From: CAYZPB01 sp964551195
GTDB lineage: Bacteria; Bacillota; Bacilli; Tepidibacillales; Tepidibacillaceae
NCBI GenBank assembly: GCA_964551195.1
Contig: CAZKBI010000011.1
Span: 1 to 39,539, forward strand
Direction: 5' to 3'
Length of the DNA stretch: 39,539 nt
Below are positions 1 to 7,759 of this stretch, piece after piece. The notes under the pieces were generated by a model. The model was given only the letters and a program-made list of their open reading frames with translations, was not told the origin of the DNA and ran no database searches. How positions within the stretch are numbered: the stretch's first letter is position 1; the number at the start of each line of letters is the position of its first letter. The position numbers and the translations under genes were made by a program.

Positions 1-165
1 GAATGGGTCCTATACAATGAGGCTCAGTGAAGCCCGTCAGGTCCGGAAGGAAGCAGCGGTAAACAGATGTTCACATGTGTTGTAGGTAAACCTGTTCTGA
101 GTTAACTACAGTAGTACGCTTGGGTAGGGTGATCAATATTAGGTGCACGGCTTAAATTAAGCACG
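1..165 (+). ncRNA. ffs: SRP RNA (small cytoplasmic RNA), 3' part
   Basis: RNA scaffold of the signal recognition particle, which binds Ffh and targets nascent membrane and secreted proteins. The diagnostic domain IV apical segment GGTCCGGAAGGAAGCAGC, with its GGAA tetraloop, lies at 40-57. Flanking bases pair: ACAA (14-17) with TTGT (80-83), and the first bases of the window with bases up to about 97. The window therefore opens inside the long helix and the 5' Alu part is missing. The 3' end is not defined by sequence alone; I place it just before the terminator hairpin at 169-190. Position directly upstream of dnaX matches scr in B. subtilis. Confidence 0.9.
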
Positions 166-168
166 ATA

Positions 169-199
169 AGATCTGCCAGTGGGTAGGTCTTTTTCTTTT
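169..199 (+). terminator. Intrinsic terminator after SRP RNA
   Basis: AGATCTGCC (169-177) pairs with GGTAGGTCT (182-190), with two G-T wobbles, around an AGTG loop. TTTTCTTTT follows at 191-199. It separates SRP RNA from the dnaX promoter, whose -35 box begins at its end. Confidence 0.75.
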
Positions 200-226
200 G
201 TAAAGGGAGCACAAAAACGGTATAAT
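198..226 (+). promoter_or_regulatory. SigA-type promoter of dnaX
   Basis: TTGTAA (198-203), a 17-nt spacer and a perfect TATAAT (221-226). The expected transcript start near 233 leaves a short leader before the RBS GAGGTG (245-250) and the ATG at 257. This supports the 257 start over in-frame ATGs at 179 and 239. Confidence 0.75.
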
Positions 227-256
227 AAGAGCAAATATATGAACGAGGTGTATCGG

Positions 257-1972
257 ATGGCCTATTTAGCCCTGTACCGAGCTTGGCGCCCACAAAAGTT
301 CGCCGAAGTGATCGGACAAGAGCATATAACGCGAACATTAACTAACTCACTAGAACAGCGTCGCTTCTCGCATGCCTATCTTTTTGCTGGGCCGCGTGGG
401 AGTGGTAAAACCAGCGTTGCTAAAATTATGGGAAAAGCGGTTAACTGTCAACATAGAGTAGGTGGAGAGCCTTGTAATGAGTGTGATAGCTGTATCGCAA
501 TTACTAAAGGTAGTCTACTTGACGTAATTGAGATCGATGCTGCTTCTAACCGTGGTGTTGACGAGATTCGCGAGCTACGCGAAAACGTCAAATTTACACC
601 AACTGAGGTGCAATATAAAGTCTATATTATTGATGAGGTACACATGCTGACGACAGAGGCCTTCAATGCCTTGTTGAAGACTTTGGAGGAGCCGCCAGAG
701 CATGTCATTTTTATCTTGGCAACGACGGAAGCACATCGGCTGCCACTAACGATTATATCCAGATGTCAGCGTTTTGATTTTAAACGAATTCCGGCCCAGG
801 AAATGATGGGACGTTTGCAGGAAATTACAGATTCAGAGGGTTACAAAGTTGAATTAGAAGCACTACAATTGGTTGCACGTTACTCTGAGGGAGCGATGAG
901 GGATGCACTGGGCTTGCTTGATCAGGCTTTTGCAATGATGGCTGCGAGTAAGCGGGTGACGAGTGACGATATTCTATCCCTAACTGGACGTGTCTCAACG
1001 AGCGAATTTAGAGAGATTACCAAGCAAATCCGTGCTGGGCAGACTGACCAGGTATTGAACCTGGTTAACCAGCTACTAAATCAGGGTAAGGAACCACAGC
1101 GAATTCTCGAAGACATGATTTTCTATTATCGTGATCTACTACTTTGTAGAACAGCACCGGGACTTGAGGAGATACAAGCTAAATTGATAGCTGATAAGGA
1201 ATTAAAAGCAGTCGCTAATAGCTATAATGATGAACAAATTTATTTCATTATAGAAACATTAAATAAATATTTGAGCGAGCTACGATTTACAACTCAGAAT
1301 CGAATACTTCTTGAACTTGCCTTAATTCGTGCGGCGAGGATGTTTGTTAAGCAAGAGAAGAGCGCGGCAGTGCAAGTGGAAGCTGTCATGGAGGCTGCAC
1401 CAGTTATACAAGTGGAAGCTGTAGAGGAGATTGAGTCAGCAGTTGATAAACCGAAACCAGTCGCAGCCAGCAAGCCAGAGGAGCCGCCAGTTCAGAAGCC
1501 ACTGCGGATCGAGAATGGCGAGGGCACAATCCCTGACAACATGGAAATTGGCACCTATGAAAGACTTTGTGAGTTTGCTAACGCAGACGATGAAGCAGAA
1601 TGTGAGCGTATTAAAGATGAATGGGCGGCAGTCTTAGAAACTCTTAGGCAACGCAAAATCAATGTCCACGCATGGTTCGTTGATGGGGAGCCTGTCTGCG
1701 TCACAGATGATTGCATTGTTGTTGCTTTCAAAAGTTTAATGCACCGCGATACGTCCAATAAACCAGAAAATTTAGAACTGATTGAAGAGGTTGTTGAACA
1801 GAACCTTGGCTCTGCTTACAAAATAGTCAATGTGATGCAGAGAGATTGGCAACAGATTGTCATGCCACAACAGGAGCCAAGTGAATCGCAAGAAAAATCG
1901 ACTGATGAGTTGGTAGCAGATACTATTTCGCTTTTTGGCGAAGAAGTGTTAGAAATCAAAGGGGGAAATTAA
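257..1972 (+). CDS. dnaX: DNA polymerase III subunits gamma and tau
   Basis: Clamp-loader ATPase that loads the beta clamp and links the replicative polymerases and helicase. Domains in order: AAA+ with P-loop GPRGSGKT at residues 45-52, a zinc module with Cys 64, 73, 76 and 79, the DEVHM Walker B and the ISRC sensor 1 motif, then the collar helices, an Ala/Glu/Pro-rich linker (about 370-420) and a tau-like C-terminus. Length is 571 aa, close to B. subtilis DnaX. The start is set by GAGGTG six bases upstream and by the family N-terminus (Met-Ala-Tyr-x-Ala-Leu-Tyr-Arg). I saw no clear slippery heptamer for a frameshifted gamma form. It is followed one base later by ebfC. Confidence 0.97.
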   Translation: MAYLALYRAWRPQKFAEVIGQEHITRTLTNSLEQRRFSHAYLFAGPRGSGKTSVAKIMGKAVNCQHRVGGEPCNECDSCIAITKGSLLDVIEIDAASNRGVDEIRELRENVKFTPTEVQYKVYIIDEVHMLTTEAFNALLKTLEEPPEHVIFILATTEAHRLPLTIISRCQRFDFKRIPAQEMMGRLQEITDSEGYKVELEALQLVARYSEGAMRDALGLLDQAFAMMAASKRVTSDDILSLTGRVSTSEFREITKQIRAGQTDQVLNLVNQLLNQGKEPQRILEDMIFYYRDLLLCRTAPGLEEIQAKLIADKELKAVANSYNDEQIYFIIETLNKYLSELRFTTQNRILLELALIRAARMFVKQEKSAAVQVEAVMEAAPVIQVEAVEEIESAVDKPKPVAASKPEEPPVQKPLRIENGEGTIPDNMEIGTYERLCEFANADDEAECERIKDEWAAVLETLRQRKINVHAWFVDGEPVCVTDDCIVVAFKSLMHRDTSNKPENLELIEEVVEQNLGSAYKIVNVMQRDWQQIVMPQQEPSESQEKSTDELVADTISLFGEEVLEIKGGN

Positions 1973-1973
1973 A

Positions 1974-2285
1974 TTGAAAAATATGAATCAGATGATGAAA
2001 CAGGTACAGAAGATGCAAGCAGAAATGGCGCGCGCGCAAGAAGAACTTAAGGAAAGAACACTTGAAGCTAGCGTCGGAGGTGGAGTAGTTAAAGTTGTCG
2101 CCAATGGTCATAGAGAAATTGAGAGCATAACCATTAATCCTGAGGTTGTTGACCCGGATGATGTTGAAATGCTTGAGGATTTAATATTAACTGCGATCAA
2201 TGATGTGCTTGCGCAGGTTGATGAACTAAGCACTGAAGAGATGAGCAAATATACCGGTGGTCTTAATCTACCTGGTATGTTTTAG
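1974..2285 (+). CDS. ebfC: Nucleoid-associated protein, YbaB/EbfC family
   Basis: Small dimeric DNA-binding protein (YaaK in B. subtilis), nearly always encoded between dnaX and recR. The 103-aa product has the family pattern: a Met/Gln/Lys-rich N-terminal helix with KMQAEMARAQEEL, a central GGG-V-KV-ANG strand pair, a conserved VDPDDVEMLEDL helix and a C-terminal LPGMF. The TTG start lies seven bases after GGGGGAA, which overlaps the end of dnaX. An internal ATG at 1983 is a weaker alternative. Its precise role in Firmicutes is not well defined; it probably shares the dnaX-recR transcript. Confidence 0.95.
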   Translation: MKNMNQMMKQVQKMQAEMARAQEELKERTLEASVGGGVVKVVANGHREIESITINPEVVDPDDVEMLEDLILTAINDVLAQVDELSTEEMSKYTGGLNLPGMF

Positions 2286-2297
2286 AAAGGAAGAGTA

Positions 2298-2900
2298 ATG
2301 TCATACCAATATCCAGCACCATTAGCTAAACTAATTGAGGGTCTTTCGAAGCTTCCTGGAATTGGGCAGAAAACTGCTCAACGTCTTGCTTTCTTTATTC
2401 TCAAAATGGATCAGCGTGATGTAGACGAACTGGCAGAGGCTTTACAGGCTGTTAACACGGAGCTGAGTTACTGCTCAACCTGCTATAATATAACGGCTAA
2501 CGATCCTTGCCATATATGTAGCGAATCTAACCGCGATCAGTCTGTTATCTGCGTTGTACAGGAACCGCGTGATGTAATCGCGCTGGAGCGGACTCGCGAA
2601 TTTTATGGACTTTATCACGTGCTAAACGGAGCCATGTCGCCGATGGAAGGTATCGGACCGGATCGCCTGCGGATACGTGAATTGCTTTTGCGATTGAACG
2701 ATGAAACAGTTCAGGAGATAATCCTTGCGACCAACCCGAATGTTGAAGGTGAGGCAACGGCTTTGTATATTTCCAAACTAATAAAACCAACAGGAATCAG
2801 GGTGACGCGAATTGCCCACGGACTGCCCGTTGGCGGCGATCTGGAATATGCTGATGAGATCACGATTAGTAAGGCTTTAGCGGGCCGAGTTGAATTATAG
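2298..2900 (+). CDS. recR: Recombination mediator RecR
   Basis: Works with RecO (and RecF) to load RecA on SSB-coated single-stranded DNA in gap repair. The 200-aa protein shows the whole family plan: a helix-hairpin-helix near LPGIGQKTAQRLAF (19-32), a four-Cys zinc finger (C59, C62, C71, C74), then a Toprim domain with VICVVQEPRDVIALE and the ATNPNVEGEATA segment, and a C-terminal Walker-like stretch ending HGLPVGGDLEYADE. RBS AGAAAGGAAGAG precedes the ATG. The stop lies 13 bp before the next start. Confidence 0.97.
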   Translation: MSYQYPAPLAKLIEGLSKLPGIGQKTAQRLAFFILKMDQRDVDELAEALQAVNTELSYCSTCYNITANDPCHICSESNRDQSVICVVQEPRDVIALERTREFYGLYHVLNGAMSPMEGIGPDRLRIRELLLRLNDETVQEIILATNPNVEGEATALYISKLIKPTGIRVTRIAHGLPVGGDLEYADEITISKALAGRVEL

Positions 2901-2913
2901 AGGGCGAGTTGAA

Positions 2914-4452
2914 ATGAAAATTAAGGCACCACTTTATGAAAGATTAGTCGCTCATCATGAGCAGTCGCGTGCTGCATTTCATATTCCTGGGCACAAAAGC
3001 GGTCGGAGTTTTAATCCGCGCGGTGTAGAGTTTTATAAAGAGATGTTAAAGCTTGACTTGACTGAGTTGCCAGGACTAGATGATCTGCACCAGCCAAGCG
3101 GGGTTATTCGTGAGGCAGAGTTGCTTGCGGCAGAGCTATTTCATGCTGAGCAGACTTTTTTTCTTGTTAACGGAACAACTGCAGGAAATTTAGCGATGGT
3201 GCTTGCTACCTGTAATGCTGGGGAGAAATTGATTGTTGAGCGTAATGTCCACAAATCTGTTATCAATGGCTTGTTACTGGCTCGAGCTATGCCTGTTTTT
3301 GTTGCTTCGGAAATTAATAAGGAGCTGGGAGTTGCTACTGGAATCTCGCTTGCGGCCTTGAGTGAGGCGCTTGCGGCCAACCCTGATGCCAAAGGAGTTC
3401 TAATTACCACTCCTAACTATTATGGGATGACCAGCGATGTGGCTGAGATTAGCGCGCTTGTTCATCAGTACGGTATTCCACTGCTGGTTGATGAGGCACA
3501 TGGCGCACACTATGGTTTTCATCCAGATTTCCCACAATCAGCAATACAGCAAGGAGCAGACGCTGCAGTACAATCCACCCACAAAATGCTAAATGCAATG
3601 GGTATGGGATCCATGCTGCATCTTGGTAGCGAGTTAGTTGATCCCGACCGGATTAGCTTTTATCTAGCGATGTTAGAGAGCTCTAGTCCTTCTTATCCGA
3701 TCATGGCTTCTCTTGATTTAACACGTGCTTGGATTGCGGAAGAGGGTGAGGGGCTGTGGACCGATGTGTTACGAGAATTAACAGTTTTTCACGAACAGTT
3801 AGTGGGCCGACTGCAGCATATTGAGTTGATAGGCCCTGAAGTGAACTCGTCTGATGATAGTTCAAGCGCAGCAGAGAGAAATCCTGAATCGATAAGGCAA
3901 CAATTGCTTACTGACGGGCTCAAACTAGATCCCTTGAAGTTAACGATACATATTAAGGAAGGTACAATCCGTAATGGCGGGGAAAGCTTATTCACGGGTG
4001 GCGACCTAAGCAAGTTGCTAGAAGGGCTCCAGATTTACACAGAGCTAGCCGACTTGCGAAATGTTCTTTGCGTCTTTTCTGCGGGAACCACAAGAGAGGA
4101 ATTAACATTGCTGGCGGAAACGTTGCTTGAGATCGATAAGCAACTCATGACAGGGGCAGGTGAGGGTAAGAAACTGCCAACTTTTTTCGGGAGCGCAGTA
4201 AGCCAAACAGAGGCGGCTGACCTAACAAATATCCTGGCAAGAAAGCAAGAATCAGTACTTTTAACGGAAGCCAAAAATAGAGTTGCCGCAGCGATGATCA
4301 TACCTTATCCACCAGGCGTTCCTGTGATACAATTAGGTGAGAGATTCTCAAGCGAAATGATTGGATATTTAGAGCAGCTCTTGCAGGCTGGTATCAGCAT
4401 CCATGGTGTTAATCAAGCAGCTGGCATAGCTCAGGTTAGAGTGCTAGTATAG
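2914..4452 (+). CDS. yaaO: Orn/Lys/Arg decarboxylase family PLP enzyme (YaaO-like)
   Basis: Fold-type I PLP enzyme of the Orn/Lys/Arg decarboxylase family, which makes polyamine precursors such as agmatine or cadaverine. In this 512-aa product the PLP lysine is in the STHK motif (K224) and the cofactor aspartate in DEAHGAH (about D193). The N-terminal FHIPGHKSGR and NGTTAGN motifs are also typical, and a small C-terminal domain follows. The substrate cannot be read from sequence. ATG 2914 sits seven bases after AGAGGGCG; a TTG at 2890 inside recR has no RBS. B. subtilis also has a yaaO gene just before tmk, so the position is conserved. A 13-bp duplication covers the stop codon. Confidence 0.88.
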   Translation: MKIKAPLYERLVAHHEQSRAAFHIPGHKSGRSFNPRGVEFYKEMLKLDLTELPGLDDLHQPSGVIREAELLAAELFHAEQTFFLVNGTTAGNLAMVLATCNAGEKLIVERNVHKSVINGLLLARAMPVFVASEINKELGVATGISLAALSEALAANPDAKGVLITTPNYYGMTSDVAEISALVHQYGIPLLVDEAHGAHYGFHPDFPQSAIQQGADAAVQSTHKMLNAMGMGSMLHLGSELVDPDRISFYLAMLESSSPSYPIMASLDLTRAWIAEEGEGLWTDVLRELTVFHEQLVGRLQHIELIGPEVNSSDDSSSAAERNPESIRQQLLTDGLKLDPLKLTIHIKEGTIRNGGESLFTGGDLSKLLEGLQIYTELADLRNVLCVFSAGTTREELTLLAETLLEIDKQLMTGAGEGKKLPTFFGSAVSQTEAADLTNILARKQESVLLTEAKNRVAAAMIIPYPPGVPVIQLGERFSSEMIGYLEQLLQAGISIHGVNQAAGIAQVRVLV

Positions 4453-4471
4453 AGCGCAAGTATAGAGCGCA
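4446..4471 (+). repeat. Perfect 13-bp tandem duplication across the decarboxylase stop codon
   Basis: AGTATAGAGCGCA occurs at 4446-4458 and immediately again at 4459-4471. The first copy contains the TAG stop (4450-4452); the second is in the 84-bp gap before tmk. This looks like recent slippage. No function is apparent. Confidence 0.85.
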
Positions 4472-4536
4472 TATATAAAGTGCTTGCAGAAAAATATTGA
4501 AAGCGAACATAAACACAAGAAATAGGGGGAACGCAT

Positions 4537-5193
4537 GTGAGTGGAATATTTATAACTTTTGAGGGCCCGGATGGTTCCGGTAAATCAACACAACTACAAC
4601 TAGCGGCCGACCACCTCCGCACAAAAGGTTACAAGGTTACAACTACGCGCGATCCAGGTGGAACAGCGATTGGTGACCAGATAAGGCAGATTCTATTGCG
4701 GCCCGAGAACACTGAGCTGGTTAGCCAGACCGAGGTGCTACTTTATGCAGCTTCGCGTGCACAACTTGTACATGAGATAATTATCCCTGCACTTAATAGG
4801 GGGGAGATAGTACTATGTGACCGTTTCATTGATGCTAGTATCGCCTATCAGGCCTACGGCAATCGTATTCCCCAACACATTATCGAAGATATCAATCACT
4901 ACTCTAGCTCAGGACTTGAGCCGGCGCGAACCTATCTATTTATAGTGACGCCAGAGAAAGGACGAGAGCGTGTTCTAGGTCGTAACCACCAAGAGTTTAT
5001 GAAGAACCTAGACCGTATTGAGCAGAAGGGAATCGAGTATCATCAATTGGTGCTTGATGGCTTTGAGCATTTGGCGGATACAGAAGGAGAGAGAATTATA
5101 CGTATTAACGGCGAGCAGTCGTTAGAAGAAATTGCAGAGATTGTAGAGCGAGACATAGATCAGTTTCTGGCTAAAGTTTACGATACAATTTAG
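4537..5193 (+). CDS. tmk: Thymidylate kinase
   Basis: Phosphorylates dTMP to dTDP with ATP in the dTTP pathway. The 218-aa protein has the P-loop GPDGSGKS (residues 9-16), the DPGGT motif that replaces the usual DR(E/P)GGT loop, a DRFIDASIAYQAYG substrate motif near residue 100, and a C-terminal LID region with EFMKNLDRIE. Start is GTG, six bases after AGGGGGA; an overlapping ATG at 4535 is out of frame and stops at once. It heads the tmk-darA-holB-ricT-yabA group. A 6-bp hairpin overlaps its stop codon. Confidence 0.96.
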   Translation: MSGIFITFEGPDGSGKSTQLQLAADHLRTKGYKVTTTRDPGGTAIGDQIRQILLRPENTELVSQTEVLLYAASRAQLVHEIIIPALNRGEIVLCDRFIDASIAYQAYGNRIPQHIIEDINHYSSSGLEPARTYLFIVTPEKGRERVLGRNHQEFMKNLDRIEQKGIEYHQLVLDGFEHLADTEGERIIRINGEQSLEEIAEIVERDIDQFLAKVYDTI

Positions 5194-5206
5194 CACTATG
5201 GTGCTA
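5191..5206 (+). other. Short hairpin over the tmk stop codon
   Basis: TAGCAC (5191-5196) and GTGCTA (5201-5206) form a perfect 6-bp stem with a TATG loop. No T-run follows, so it is not an intrinsic terminator. It could affect mRNA stability or be chance. Confidence 0.4.
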
Positions 5207-5240
5207 GTTAGAGATAACATTTCAGATCGGGGTGATTTGT

Positions 5241-5570
5241 ATGAAACTTATAGTTGCGGTAGTTCAAGACAAGGATAGTAATAGGCTGAGTGCAGCATTG
5301 TCAGAGCACGATGTCCGTGTAACTAAGCTGGCAAGTACAGGCGGCTTTCTGCGGACAGGTAACACCACCTTTCTGATTGGTGTGACAGATGAAGAAGTTA
5401 AGGGGACTTTGAAGCTTATTAAAGAGAATTGTATGCGACGTTCGCATACAGTTTCGCCAATCTCCTCCTTTAGCGGAAGTGCAGATGCCTATCTTTCCTA
5501 CCCAGTAGAGGTTATGGTGGGGGGCGCCAAGGTTTTTGTTCTGCCAATAGAGAGCGTTCATAATTATTAA
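5241..5570 (+). CDS. darA: Cyclic-di-AMP receptor DarA (PII-like)
   Basis: PII-like cytosolic trimer that binds c-di-AMP (YaaQ in B. subtilis); its downstream targets are not settled. At 109 aa it equals the B. subtilis length. It keeps the MKLIVAVVQDKDSNRL start, TKLASTGGFLRTGNTTFLIG in the ligand-binding loop region, and PVEVMVGGAKVFVLP near the end. The ATG has GGGGTG about six bases upstream; a GTG at 5232 would put the start inside the RBS. Location between tmk and holB is conserved in Firmicutes. It signals that this organism uses c-di-AMP, which in Bacilli controls potassium and osmotic balance. Confidence 0.95.
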   Translation: MKLIVAVVQDKDSNRLSAALSEHDVRVTKLASTGGFLRTGNTTFLIGVTDEEVKGTLKLIKENCMRRSHTVSPISSFSGSADAYLSYPVEVMVGGAKVFVLPIESVHNY

Positions 5571-5614
5571 ACCACTTGGCGACAGAAAGTAATAAGAATC
5601 GAGGACATAGGCAG

Positions 5615-6553
5615 ATGGCTCTAGAGGCGATTGAAGGACAGCAGCAGATTGTTGAGCAGCTGCAACAGTTAATTAGGTTGCAGAGAGTTTCGCATGCCTA
5701 TATTTTTGCCGGACCTCGCGGAGTTGGCAAATCGAAGATGGCACTACAATTTGCGATGGCGCTTAATTGCCAAGACGAGGGGCTAGCTGAACAAGGAGAA
5801 GCGTGCGGTAAATGTAGCAATTGCATCCGCATAAGCAGCGGCAATCATCCAGATGTACTCTGGATAGCCCCTGATGGCAAGTCGATCAAAATTGACCAGA
5901 TTAGGCAGACGCAGAAAGATATTGGCTTTAAAGCCGTAGATGCACGTTACAAACTTTTTATCATTGAGCAGGCGGAAGCGCTGACCCCACAGGCGGCGAA
6001 TAGTATGTTAAGGATGCTGGAAGAGCCGATTAACAACATCGTCTCGATTTTGTTGATAGAGAATTATCAGCAGTTATTGCCAACAATTCGATCGCGTGCA
6101 CAACTGTTCAGCTTTCAACCACAGGAACCTTTTGCTATGTTAGAGGCAAGTGTTGATAATGGTAGTGAACTGATTGTCATGCTTAAAAGTGTAGTGGTAG
6201 AATGGACAGAGGAAATAGTTTCACGTAAGTATGCTGCGATTCACCGCGTAGGCAAGCAGCTAACCAAAGAACCGGCAATTAAAGATAATATCCAACTTCT
6301 TCTCGATATGCTATTATTATGGTATCGTGATTTATTAGATGTTAAACTAGGCAGATTAGAGAGTGCAGAATACACTGGTCTTAACTATAAAGAACAGGTT
6401 GATGTACTGAAAAGACAAGCGCTTCAATTGACCGAAGAGAATCTATTAATTCATTTAGAAAGAATATTAGAAATGAAGAAGCGACTAGATTCTAATACTA
6501 ATCTTCAGTTAGTTCTGGAGCAGATAATCTTTTCGCATTGGGAGGGAATATAA
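5615..6553 (+). CDS. holB: DNA polymerase III subunit delta'
   Basis: Clamp-loader stator subunit that joins DnaX and HolA. The 312-aa protein parallels the N-terminus of DnaX: SHAYIFAGPRGVGKS (P-loop at about 33-40), Cys 52, 64, 67 and 70 as a zinc module, then GNHPD and DQIR as in HolB proteins, NSMLRMLEEP, and a collar domain with LLLWYRDLLD. The P-loop looks complete, whereas delta' is often degenerate there. ATG 5615 is chosen because the protein then begins at the usual family position, with GAGG ten bases upstream. An in-frame TTG at 5576, right after darA, lacks an RBS. ricT begins four bases after the stop. Confidence 0.93.
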   Translation: MALEAIEGQQQIVEQLQQLIRLQRVSHAYIFAGPRGVGKSKMALQFAMALNCQDEGLAEQGEACGKCSNCIRISSGNHPDVLWIAPDGKSIKIDQIRQTQKDIGFKAVDARYKLFIIEQAEALTPQAANSMLRMLEEPINNIVSILLIENYQQLLPTIRSRAQLFSFQPQEPFAMLEASVDNGSELIVMLKSVVVEWTEEIVSRKYAAIHRVGKQLTKEPAIKDNIQLLLDMLLLWYRDLLDVKLGRLESAEYTGLNYKEQVDVLKRQALQLTEENLLIHLERILEMKKRLDSNTNLQLVLEQIIFSHWEGI

Positions 6554-6556
6554 CAC

Positions 6557-7375
6557 GTGCAGAGAGTAGTAGGTGTTCGCTTTAAAGAAGCGGGTAAGAT
6601 ATATTATTTCGACCCAGGTAAGTATAAGCTGGGTAAGGACCAACATGTCATCGTCGAGACCGCCCGTGGTGTCGAATATGGTGAGATTGTGGTTGGTGAA
6701 AAAGAGATTAAGAAAAGTGAACTTGTAGCGCCGCTTAAGAAAGTAATGCGCATAGCTAACTCGCAGGACGCTGAAACTGTGAGGAAAAATCAGGAGGATA
6801 CTATAGAGACCTTCCGAATTTGTGCGGAAAAAATTGTTGAGCATAAGCTAGAGATGAATCTGGTTGATGTGGAGTATACTTTTGACCGCAACAAAATCAT
6901 ATTCTATTTTACAGCCGAGGGGCGGATCGATTTCCGCGAGCTAGTTAAGGACCTAGCTTCAATTTTTCGCACACGGATCGAACTAAGACAGATTGGAGTT
7001 CGAGATGAGGCAAAGCTGATTGGCGGGGTTGGCCAGTGTGGGCGCGAGCTATGTTGTGCTACCTTCCTTGGCGAATTTGAGCCAGTCTCAATTAAGATGG
7101 CAAAGGAACAGAATTTATCACTTAATCCAATTAAGATTAGCGGGCTCTGCTCGCGTTTAATGTGCTGTTTAAAATATGAGAGTTGTAATTACGAAACTAA
7201 GCGCGATGACACTCGTTATCCAGCGGTTGGTAGTACTGTGATGACCTCTCTTGGTGCTGGACTGATCAAAGAGGTTAATAAGCGTGAAAAGACAATTCTT
7301 GTTGAGCTAAGTGATACCAAAAAAACAGAATCATTTCCATTAGATGAGGTAGTTGAGGGCGATGAAAAGATATAA
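6557..7375 (+). CDS. ricT: RicT/YaaT, PSP1-domain regulatory iron-sulfur protein
   Basis: In B. subtilis RicT forms the Y-complex with RicA and RicF, carries [4Fe-4S] clusters, and helps RNase Y mature operon mRNAs. It affects sporulation, competence and biofilm through this. The 272-aa product has the PSP1 domain (about residues 60-150) and seven clustered cysteines: C161, C166, C167, C198, C203, C204 and C210. These fit the cluster-binding pattern GQCGRELCC and CSRLMCCLKYESC. GTG start, GGAGGG ten bases upstream. Presence in a genome segment without sporulation genes favours the RNA-processing role. Confidence 0.95.
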   Translation: MQRVVGVRFKEAGKIYYFDPGKYKLGKDQHVIVETARGVEYGEIVVGEKEIKKSELVAPLKKVMRIANSQDAETVRKNQEDTIETFRICAEKIVEHKLEMNLVDVEYTFDRNKIIFYFTAEGRIDFRELVKDLASIFRTRIELRQIGVRDEAKLIGGVGQCGRELCCATFLGEFEPVSIKMAKEQNLSLNPIKISGLCSRLMCCLKYESCNYETKRDDTRYPAVGSTVMTSLGAGLIKEVNKREKTILVELSDTKKTESFPLDEVVEGDEKI

Positions 7376-7394
7376 TTTTAGTGAAGTTAGGGGT

Positions 7395-7712
7395 ATGAGC
7401 AAAAACGAAATATATACACAAGTCATAGGTATCGAAGGCGAAATTGCCGATATTCACAAAGAGATGCTTGAATTAAAGCAACGCATCATTGCTTTAATCG
7501 AGGAGAACCAGAGACTGGTGATGGAGAACGAGCGACTGCAAACACAACTAGGGCCTCTGACCGAAGAAACCCATACCGAGCAGCAAGCTGGTGCTGGCTA
7601 TGATAATTTGGTGCGCATTTATAACGAGGGTTTTCATATATGTAATTTGCATTTTGGTGGATTACGTAGTGAGGGTGACTGTTTATTCTGTCTCTCTTTC
7701 CTGAATAAATAA
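7395..7712 (+). CDS. yabA: DNA replication initiation control protein YabA
   Basis: Negative regulator of replication initiation that binds DnaA and the beta clamp (DnaN) in B. subtilis. The 105-aa product has an N-terminal leucine-zipper-like coiled coil (about residues 8-52) and a C-terminal zinc site, with H81, C83, C96 and C99 in FHICN and GDCLFCLSFLNK. The start is chosen because MSKNEIYTQV aligns with the known YabA N-terminus. The RBS is poor: AGGGG lies only two bases upstream. An upstream in-frame ATG at 7362 overlapping ricT is possible. It ends the tmk operon just before an intrinsic terminator. Confidence 0.93.
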   Translation: MSKNEIYTQVIGIEGEIADIHKEMLELKQRIIALIEENQRLVMENERLQTQLGPLTEETHTEQQAGAGYDNLVRIYNEGFHICNLHFGGLRSEGDCLFCLSFLNK

Positions 7713-7718
7713 GAGGAA

Positions 7719-7743
7719 CTCTTAGGTGACTAAGGGTTTTTTT
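7719..7743 (+). terminator. Intrinsic terminator after yabA
   Basis: CTCTTAG (7719-7725), GTGA loop, CTAAGGG (7730-7736), then seven T (7737-7743). An alternative stem AAGAG (7711-7715) with CTCTT (7719-7723) would compete for the same bases. The next gene begins only 16 bases downstream, so read-through is probably needed for its expression unless a promoter lies inside yabA. Confidence 0.75.
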
Positions 7744-7759
7744 CTTGGTGGTGGAACTG

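Noticed and set aside
179..256. Upstream in-frame ATGs (179, 239) for dnaX
   Set aside because: ATG 179 lies in the SRP terminator, ahead of the dnaX promoter, and ATG 239 has no RBS and adds residues absent from the family.
257..1972. Programmed frameshift in dnaX for a gamma form
   Set aside because: No convincing A-rich slippery heptamer with a downstream stem was seen.
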